DNA of 64,000 nucleotides from Callorhinus ursinus (lineage: Eukaryota; Chordata; Mammalia; Carnivora; Otariidae), in the NCBI RefSeq assembly GCF_003265705.1, contig NW_020312787.1, forward strand, positions 9,685,867 through 9,749,866. The letters run 5' to 3'. Made by a program: the position numbers and the translations under genes. The notes under the pieces were generated by a model, which saw only the letters and a program-made list of their open reading frames with translations, did not search any database and was not told the origin of the DNA. Below are positions 56,608 to 64,000 of this stretch, piece after piece. The number at the start of each line of letters is the position of its first letter. Position 1 is the first letter of the stretch.

Positions 56608-56796
56608 GGGCATCTGGGTGGCTCAGTCGGTTAAGTGTCTGCCTTCAGCTCATGTCATGATCCTAGGGTCTTTGGAGAGAGCCCTGTCTCTGTGCTCAGC
56701 AGGGAGTCTGCCTCTCCCTCTTCCTCGGCCCCTCTCCCTGGTTGTGCTTTCTCTCTTTGTTGCTCTCTCTCTCAAAAAAATTAAATCTAAAAAAAT
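56608..56796 (+). mobile_element. SINEC, plus strand, diverged 13-bp TSD
   Basis: Head 'ggggcatctgggtggctcagtcgg', body and short A-rich tail. Flanks atattattctgag (56595-56607) and atattatcctgag (56797-56809) match at 12 of 13. The B-box side ('ggagagagccctg') is diverged. Confidence 0.93.
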
Positions 56797-56919
56797 ATAT
56801 TATCCTGAGAAGAGGTTTATAGGCTTTAACAGACCTCCAAAGGGGACGAATATGGCACCATGTTAAGGATATTACACTTTATCCCAAGTACAAAGAGAAA
56901 ACATTGATATATTTTGGGC

Positions 56920-57286
56920 TGCTTAAAATTCTTCATTGGTCAAACTTGCCTATAATATAAAGTCCAAAATCCTTAGCAAATCCTACAAGACTCTCCATGA
57001 AATGGTCACCACAGTTTTTTTCAGAATTTTTATTGTTCAGCACATGCTCCCCAATTTATCTTTCTTGTTCCACATTCAGATCTTAACAAGCCTCTTGGAG
57101 TCATCAGATAAGATCTGCTGTTTCCTCTCTTATTTATACACATGTTTCCTGTGCCAATAAAAGTCTTTCTTTTTTATATGGTCATGTTCCTAGAGTTTGG
57201 TCAACAAGAACCTTCTCTATAAACCTTTTCCTGTCTCCCCAGATTGAAATGAAGCTCCCTTCTCCTGTGGCACATTATACCCTAGG
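56920..57286 (+). mobile_element. L2 LINE 3' region, plus strand
   Basis: 'ttcattggtcaaacttgcctataatataaagtccaaaatcc', 'caagactctccatgaaatggtcacc' and 'ccagattgaaatgaagctccc' follow the L2 3' region in order. Confidence 0.62.
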
Positions 57287-57810
57287 TATGGTAAGCAGAA
57301 TGAAGCGCCCCCCACCCCCCTGCATCCAGTGCCCCCACCCTAATCCTGGGACCTTTGAAATATGTTACCTTACATGGTGAAATGGGCCTTTGCAGATGTA
57401 ATTAAGTCAAAATTTTTGAGATAGGAAGACTACCCTGAATTATCTAGTACGCTCAGTGTAAACACAAGAGGTCAACATAATAAAGAAGCAGGAGTGTCAA
57501 AGTGGGAGAAGGAGGGGGAACAGTGCAATCAGAGAAAAAAGTGGAAGAGGGGGAGGGAGAAGAGGTTTGAAGATGTTACTCTGCGGGCTTTGAAGATGAA
57601 GGAAGGGGCCACAAGCAAAGAATGTGGGTGGCCTCTAGAGGCTGAAAAAGGCAAGGAACCCTTCTTGCCTAGAGCCTCCAGAAAGAATCCCTGCCAACAC
57701 CCAGATTTTAGGACTTCTGAGCTCTAGAACTGTTAAGGCAACAAATTTGTATTGTTTTAAGCCCCTGAATTTGTGGTAATTTGTTATACCAGCAATAATG
57801 AATTAATGTA
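57287..57810 (+). mobile_element. Solo LTR of MLT1 type (ERVL-MaLR)
   Basis: Landmarks in order: 'tatggtaagcagaatgaag', 'cctaatcctgggacctttgaaatatgttaccttacatgg', 'gggcctttgcagatgtaattaag', 'gctttgaagatgaaggaaggggccacaagc', 'ctagaggctgaaaaaggcaagg', 'ttttaggacttctgagctctagaactg' and the end 'ttgttttaagcccctgaatttgtggtaatttgttataccagcaataatgaattaatgta'. No internal region or clear TSD. Confidence 0.82.
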
Positions 57811-57884
57811 GTAGATAGACTTCTATTTGGTTTCTCCTACAGGTTACTATATTTGCTTATGTCCCCCCAATTTGTTATTATGTA

Positions 57885-58025
57885 TTCAATTACCTATTCA
57901 ACAACACCTTTTATGTATCGAGGGCCTTGTCTGGGCTTGGTACTCTTCACCATGCTGCAAATACAATGGTGGACAAAACAGATGAAGTTCCTGATCTTAT
58001 GAAAATTACAACACAATGTCTAGCA
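57885..58025 (-). mobile_element. L2 LINE 3' end, minus strand
   Basis: 'tattcaacaacaccttttatgtatcgagggccttgtctggg', 'acaatggtggacaaaacagatgaagttcctgatcttatg' match the complement of the L2 3' end. Confidence 0.65.
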
Positions 58026-59379
58026 TGAAATGTTTTTTTTAATGAATCAATCAAGGTGGTTTTATAATTATGAACATTATTTGTGTTACTTTTATTCAAG
58101 TAACAATTCTATAAAAAATGGGTGTTGTTAAAATTCATCAGAGATGGTAAGGCCATGCTCAGATTTTACACCAAAGTAAATTTTATACCACTGTTTCTGA
58201 ACAAGGAGGAATCCATAGAGAGTTGGAATTCTTATTATTAGTTTTTTTTAAAGTTCCTGAAAAACCAAATGTACACATTAGGGTGAATATTATACATTTT
58301 ATACATGCATTTGATCCAAGGTGATATTTGGGTTGATGAGATAGAACTTCCTGCTATTTGGTCTACCTTGTAGACTAGTAATAACTTGAAAACAAATTCT
58401 AAATAAGTAAACAATTGGATAAGCCCTCACAGATTATTAGAAGTATGTTTATGACACTTTTCACAGTGGCCAAGAAATAAAACCAGTGTTACAGTAAACA
58501 TAAAGAATAAATATCACTTCTTCTCAATTATCAGTGAAAAATCTAAAGAACCTTTCAGAGACCATCCAGAATAGCTTCTGAGCTTTTAAATTACTGTCCC
58601 CTTTCTTCTCAGTGTTGTGCCTACCAAAAGCTAAAAATCTAACTAATGACTAATTTTTTAGTAGACACTGATCTTCTGGTTTTCTGTAAGGGTCAGGCTC
58701 CCAATCCTAAGATGTAGAGGTCTCTATTTCCATCTTAAGCTCAAGACCAGTCTGTATGAACTGTAGGCAATTTGTTGTAGATACAGTAAGAGGACAAAGC
58801 ACCAAGGAGAGTGAGCAGAGGAGTAACATAGACCTGGCCATGGAAGGATATATCTGATTACTGAGTGAGAGCCTCTTGGAAGAGCTGAGAACCAGCCTAC
58901 ATCCCATAAGGACTTCTTAGATTTTCAAGCAGAAATTTCTATTGGGAAAGACTGAGTCTAAATAGCATTTAGCACAAATTCTTTTGTGACCAGAATGAAG
59001 AAGAAAACATGGCTTTGGAAACTTAGAAAACTATCTGGACTCACAGGAGAAAAATTTTTAGAGTCTAGGTAGAGATACTTTCCTTTTCTTCCAGCGCCTC
59101 TCTAAAATGATTTAAAAAAGAAAAAGAAGAGCATGAATCCGTAAAAATAAGTGAAAGGAAGACATAACATTAGTAAATACAAGTTTTTGTTTTTAATTTA
59201 CTTTGCAATGGGAAGGGGCTCAGTATTTGGGAGACTACATACACATCACTATCTTCTTTCTCTAGTTCACATGCACTCACCTAATTCATTATGTCTATTC
59301 ATAGTAGAACAAAAATGCTGACTCCAAAGACTAAGTTATAAACAACTCTGCTTGCTCAGCCTAGAATCAAAAGTCCTAT
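58026..59379. other. AT-rich non-coding DNA
   Basis: No confident repeat or exon. The frame at 58707-58907 (minus) has no domain. Confidence 0.5.
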
Positions 59380-59770
59380 TAGCGCAACGTATCACCTGCT
59401 GAAGCATCCAGGGTGCATGTGAGATTTAGAACAGTCAGAGAGTAGATGGAGCTGTGATAGCTGAGGAGCAGGCAGAGCGGCCATGATTTATACTGCTTAT
59501 AGAGAGAAAGGCTCAACGAAGAGAAAGCATTGTCACGGCAGAACCAGTGGGAAGCTGAGCATTTGGAGGGTTGAGAGGCAGAGGTGAGGCCCCAGATGGA
59601 GCAAATGGGAGCTGAGTTAAAGGCTATATAAGAAGACTGTCACCCCCAACATCAGCCCTTCTACACAGAGCACCAGACTGATGCTCACCTGCTATACATG
59701 CTTACTCTCTCCACGCAGGAAGAGACTAGAGCTTCATTTTCCAGAGCATAGGCAGATTTTCAGGAAATGT
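59380..59770 (+). promoter_or_regulatory. Possible TATA-type core promoter
   Basis: A canonical TATATAAG at 59625-59632 is preceded by about 200 bp of locally purine-rich, less AT-rich, repeat-free sequence and followed 25-40 bp later by pyrimidine-rich sequence suitable for initiation. A GCAG/G splice-acceptor-like word lies at about 59716-59720. No open frame of note follows. It could be an unrecognised LTR or chance; a functional promoter is only a possibility. Confidence 0.2.
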
Positions 59771-61869
59771 AATAAGCTTTAACTTCAAAGTCCCTCATCT
59801 GAATAGACCCCTTCTAAGAGAGAGAGCCTGGGACAGAACCAACAATGTGTTCACAGGGTCATAAATAGTTTTTGACACTTCGCAAAAGGAAATATTTTAA
59901 CTCTAATTATTTAATACTGCTATCTCTTTCCAATTCAAGTTCCTTTCCATCATATTCCCTCTCATTTCAGACAGCTTTGGAGTGGCTATGGGCATTTTGG
60001 AACATGTCCATGGGAAAGGTGAGCTGGGGATGCATTTAATTCGAATTTACTGAGATATGTTTCTGTGGTTTGCAGACACTTATGTGCATAAAGTGTTCTT
60101 AGCCATCCCAATGTAGAAGGGACTACCATTGTATCAACTACCACTCATTCTATCAATAAATCTTCATTGTGGCCCAAAGATGCAGGGACAAAAGTTAAAC
60201 AATGGCATGAATGTGTCTTATGGTGCCCAGCTTAGGGAATAAGTAAATAATGGAGAATAAACAAGCTAGTCTGTGGAAAATTCTTCCAATCATCAGATTT
60301 ATGAAGAGTAAACAAAGGATTTCATTCCCATAAATGTCTGGTTAAAATGGAGATTCTCTCTTGTTGGAAACATACTTGATAATTGTAAATGTGTACAATT
60401 ATTACATCATACAATATTTTCATGGCAATTGTACAAAATAGAATAAGCTAGAATTTCCACATTTAGGAACACAGACTCATACACACAATGAGTGTGTATG
60501 TGTGAAATCACATGATTTAGGTATCCCAATGGATCAGATTGCCTTCAAGGCAAAATGGCCTAAAACAGCAGTGTAAAAACTCTTATATATATTAAAGACT
60601 AAGACAGAATATGTAATATAAGTATTTATTTAGATTAACATTTAAAGGAATATGAAACTAGAGTGATCACAATAACTGAAATTGGTAGAAATTATTCTGA
60701 GATAAAGAAGCAACTCGAAAGAAGCAATTTCAGGTTATACTAAGTCAATGATTCATTAAGAGAGAAAACTTTTAAATAGAAATAATGGGTTTTGGATAAT
60801 TTGATAATCCAATTAATGAAGAAGTGAGAATCATGTGAACACACTGGAAAAAAATCAATTTCTGGCTGTTTTACATGCAATATTGACTTGTAAAGATAAC
60901 GTGAAACTCATAATATACCACCATGATGAAGACATGATGACAAGTTGGTTAATGAATGTCATCAATTTAAAGATTTTTTAAGACTAGTCATTACACAACA
61001 CATATGAAATGCCCTGAAATCTCTCAGCTTGTAACGGAGGAAATGGCAGCAAATTTGGCAGCAATCTTAATTTATATGACATTACCAATGAATTGTGAAA
61101 GTCAAAGAAACACCTTTAAATTACCAACATTTTTTTAAATCAATCGAGGTGGAGGAATTATTTTCTTAGTTTCTGTACAGAAATGATCTTATATTATTGT
61201 TATGTAAATAGGCCAAGAGTCTTTAGCAAAAAAAAAAAAGTAGAAGAAGAAGTATCATACAGTGAATTAATAAAAACTGTTATTTTCCTGGATTTTGTGA
61301 CATTTGTGGAATTTGTCAGCTTTTTAAAATGTGCTATTTGGTGTAGCCCTTTTTTCTCATAAATAGTCACTTTTGTGCTAAATTTAGATTTATGATTTGG
61401 TATTCTTTTCATTTATGACAGTCCCATATTGTAAAAGCTTCACGTTCCACAAAACCTGTATCTGTCCCGACTCAAGACATCCTGAAAAGGACAGACTTGG
61501 GACTCCCAAGGAGATGCCAGGCTGGATAGGGGATCAGCCTAAGTCTACAAACTGCCTGCACGGGGGTCTGTCCAGTCACCCAACGGGGAAGCTCCAAGTC
61601 CACAGGCCTTATCCACAAATGTGGAGCTCTAGCTAGCTCTTTAATACCGTTATTAAAAAGAAAAAAAAAAGTGAAAAATGTCAGAGAACCACAGAGAATA
61701 CTACGAACCCATGCAACCCAGACTTATGAAATATATTAACATTTCCCCTTATTCTCTTTGGATATATATTTTTAAAGAAACAAAAGATCACACTTATAGT
61801 TGAAGGCCCCCTTGAAACCCTTCTCTTTCTGACATATCCCTCATGCTAATTTGAGGAGTTCTTGTTGGA
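59771..61869. other. AT-rich non-coding DNA
   Basis: About 2.1 kb with no confident repeat or exon. Bases 61680-61850 ('gaatactacgaacccatgcaacccagacttatgaaatat') faintly resemble an old L1-associated repeat. Short frames at 61200-61412 and 61397-61636 lack domains. Confidence 0.5.
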
Positions 61870-62029
61870 TTTGGTTCTCAAGTATATCCCAGATCCACTC
61901 ACTGCTCCCACCTCCCCTGCTACCACCACGCCCCAGGTTCACAGACACCAGAGCAACCATAACTGGTCCCTTTGCTTCTAGTCTCACAGTTTTCCACACC
62001 GCACAATGATCTTTCAAAAACTTGTCACA

Positions 62030-62226
62030 GGGCGCCTGGGTGGCTCAGTTGGTTAAGCGACTGCCTTCGGCTCAGGTCATGATCCTGGAGTCCCGGGATC
62101 GAGTCCCACATCGGGCTCCCTGCTCAGCAGGGAATCTGCTTCTCCCTCTGACCCTCTTCCCTCTCATGCTCTCTGTCTCTCATTCTCTCTCTCTCAAATA
62201 AATAAATAAAATCTTTAAAAAAAAAA
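62030..62226 (+). mobile_element. SINEC in L2, plus strand, perfect 15-bp TSD
   Basis: Near-consensus long Can-SINE. Flanks caaaaacttgtcaca at 62015-62029 and 62227-62241 are identical. Confidence 0.97.
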
Positions 62227-62252
62227 CAAAAACTTGTCACATTGTTTCATTA

Positions 62253-62416
62253 CCCAGGGTCCTGGGATGGAGTCCTGCATCACGCTCTCTGCTCAGTGGG
62301 GAGCCTGCTTCTCCCTCTGTCCCTCCCCTCCCCGCTCATGCACTCACATGCTCACGAGTGCATGTGCTCTCTCTCTGTCAAATAAATAAATAAATAAATA
62401 AAATCTTTAAAAAAAA
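62253..62416 (+). mobile_element. 5'-truncated SINEC, plus strand
   Basis: Begins inside the element at 'cagggtcctgggatggagtcc', missing the first 60 or so bases, and continues through the body to an (AAAT)5 tail. It lies 26 bp after the preceding SINEC in the same L2. No clear TSD. Confidence 0.92.
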
Positions 62417-62935
62417 TTAAAACCTTCCGGTGGCTTTCTGTGGTCATGAAGAAAAACATCCATGTTCTGCAAAAATCTTCATGAAGTAGGACCAGGAGCA
62501 GGACTACCTGAAAAATCCCCTCTCCTCACTGCTCCACCAGGCTCCAGTCACACAGCCACTTCAGACAAGCCAACTGGATTCCAGCACTGCCCCCCCATGC
62601 CCTGTGCTGCTTCCCCCCACCCGCAGGACCACCCCTGGACCCTTTGGGCATTGTCCATGTTTGGGTGTAAATGACACCTCCCTAGGACAACCTCCTCTGA
62701 CGACTGTCGTAAAGCAGCATCTCCATGCCCACCCCTTTACATTGTTTTATTTTCATGGACTTTTCGTAATCTGTAATGATCTCATTTATTTGCTTTTTTT
62801 TTCTGTCTGTTTTCAACATTGAAATGTAAGCTCCATGAAGGTGGGAGATCTGCTACTTTTTATATTGCTGCATTTTAAGCAGTGCCTGTTATATTGCAGG
62901 CGGTCAATACATCATTGTGGAATAACTGGATTAGA

Positions 62936-63715
62936 CTCCTCATAAACACCACTGGATGTTATCCAATAATGAAGCAATGACTTCAAAAATCTGAGAGCAC
63001 ATGATCTTCCACTTGGAATATAATATCCAGCCAAATTATTAATCAAGTGTGAGGGCAGAAAAGGGCATTTCTTAACATGTTGGGACTCAGAAAATTTACT
63101 TCCCGTATCACTTTCTTGAGAAGCTGGATAGGTTCCAATTAAGAGAAACACTAAACTAAGTAAGAGGTGGACATGGGATCCAGATAGCCGTGTATCAAAC
63201 CCAAGAGCACAGGAAAGAGATGTCTCAGGATGAACAACAGGCCAACAGAGCAATCAGTTCAGAATGCAGCCAGAGGACAGAGGGTACCAGGAGAAGGCCC
63301 ATCTGATAAGAGAGGTCATTTGGAAAAACAAAAGAAAACAAAAGCAAAAACAAGATAAGTGGTTGGAAGATACTCTGGTGCTTTTAGAAAAAAATTAAGA
63401 AATAATGTTTGTATAGTCATAAAATGTAAACTGAAAATAGCCCTATAATTCTATTTAGAAAACAGGTTAGGGGAGCTATATCCTATTTATAATAGGAGGA
63501 AGTTAATGTCTAAAATCAGCAAATTGAGTACGCAATGATTTGAAAATAAAATGGTAACTCTCTGATGGAATAGCCAAGAGAATGTAAAGGGGCTGCCTCT
63601 GGTAAATAAGCTGGGAAGTTAGGAAGTGTGGGGGTGGGAGGGGAGCATTGTTGTCTTCCTTATCAGTCTTTTAGTGCCACCTGACATATGACTTCAGTAA
63701 AAATACAAACATCTA
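62936..63715 (+). mobile_element. Old L1ME/L1MC-like 3' region
   Basis: 'ccacttggaatataatatccagccaaattattaatcaagtgtgagggcag', 'gggactcagaaaatttacttcccg', 'agaggtggacatgggatccagatag' and 'gaacaacaggccaacagagcaatc' resemble an old L1M-class 3' region. No open frame; diverged. Confidence 0.5.
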
Positions 63716-63974
63716 GAAATCTTAGAACTATAATTTCTTCTCATAACAATAATGATGACCAAAGTAAAAGCAAATAAACAACTCAGGCTTATACTGGCTT
63801 CATTGTCTATGAATTTGGAAAAGATGTAGGACTGTCCTGGAGATCTTTCTGTCTCATTCGTGAACTACATCCATTCCCTCCTTTGGGTACAGTGGTTTAG
63901 ATAACCTTACAGATTTGAAAACCAAATTGTGCAGTGCATTTTTCAATGCTATGTGGTTTAGAAACTATATGCCA

Positions 63975-64000
63975 GGAGAGAGAGAGAGAGAGAGAGAGAG
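63975..64000. repeat. (GA)n microsatellite at the window edge
   Basis: GA run starting at about 63975 and continuing to the last base. It is cut by the window end. It may be the middle of a further minus-strand SINEC, but a T-rich start is not seen. Confidence 0.9.

Larger units (their letters stand above)
61870..62935 (+). mobile_element. L2 LINE, plus strand, split by two SINECs
   Basis: The left part (about 61960-62029: 'tctcacagttttccacaccgcacaatgatctttcaaaaacttgtcaca'), a short middle (62227-62252) and the right part (62417-62935: 'ttaaaaccttccggtggctttctgtggtc', 'atgtaagctccatgaaggtggg', 'aagcagtgcctgttatattgc') are consecutive L2 3' sequence. Confidence 0.7.

Noticed and set aside
1..64000. 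CRISPR array or bacterial operon, suggested by many repeats of about 190 bp
   Set aside because: Repeats are dispersed SINEs in both orientations with TSDs, with irregular spacing and no operon-like coding density. The DNA is a vertebrate genome.

Overview
This is vertebrate nuclear DNA from a carnivoran, almost certainly a non-canid caniform (bear, seal/walrus or mustelid lineage). The main evidence is about two dozen tRNA-Lys-derived Can-SINEs (SINEC). They have the head 'GGGGCGCCTGGGTGGCTCAG', a CT-rich middle and an (AAATAA)n tail. The long caniform form dominates. I do not see the short dog-specific SINEC_Cf or the cat-type body. The species cannot be fixed from the window.

I find no protein-coding gene, no convincing exon and no functional RNA gene. 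Every open frame over 100 codons is a LINE-1 ORF2 fragment, read-through of a SINE or L2, or chance. One 148-codon frame at 31681-32127 stays unexplained. The window reads as intergenic or deep intronic sequence.

Layout. 0-12 kb: a layered repeat region with an L1 fragment at the left edge, L2 and MIR remnants, a short L1 tail with a perfect 15-bp target-site duplication (TSD) at 5.9-6.4 kb, SINECs, and a cluster of four MER5/MER20 (hAT-Charlie) copies at 9.7-10.3 kb. 12-29 kb: repeat-poor. The 16.45-26.03 kb block is almost free of recognisable transposons, and 27.66-28.07 kb is rich in homeodomain-type TAATTA words, so these are the best places to look for cis-regulatory DNA. 29-43 kb: L2, MIR and SINEC insertions and an MLT2-type ERVL LTR. 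43.1-46.9 kb: an old minus-strand L1 with recognisable ORF1 coiled-coil and ORF2 endonuclease, cut by two SINECs. 49.4-49.8 kb: a complete solo MaLR LTR (TG...CA, 5-bp TSD). 51.6-56.1 kb: a nest in which a younger minus-strand L1 lies in an L2, followed by an old plus-strand L1M that was itself hit by a SINEC. 56-64 kb: SINECs, an MLT1-type LTR, an L2 split by two SINECs, a TATA-containing unique stretch at 59.6 kb, and an L1ME-like 3' region up to a (GA)n run at the window edge.

No genes act together here. What the window records is a relative chronology: MIR/L2 first, then MER5/MER20, MaLR and MLT2 LTRs and old L1, then carnivoran L1, then SINEC. Insertion order can be read directly from nested TSDs. 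Repeat names are from memory of family consensus sequences and were not checked against a library.
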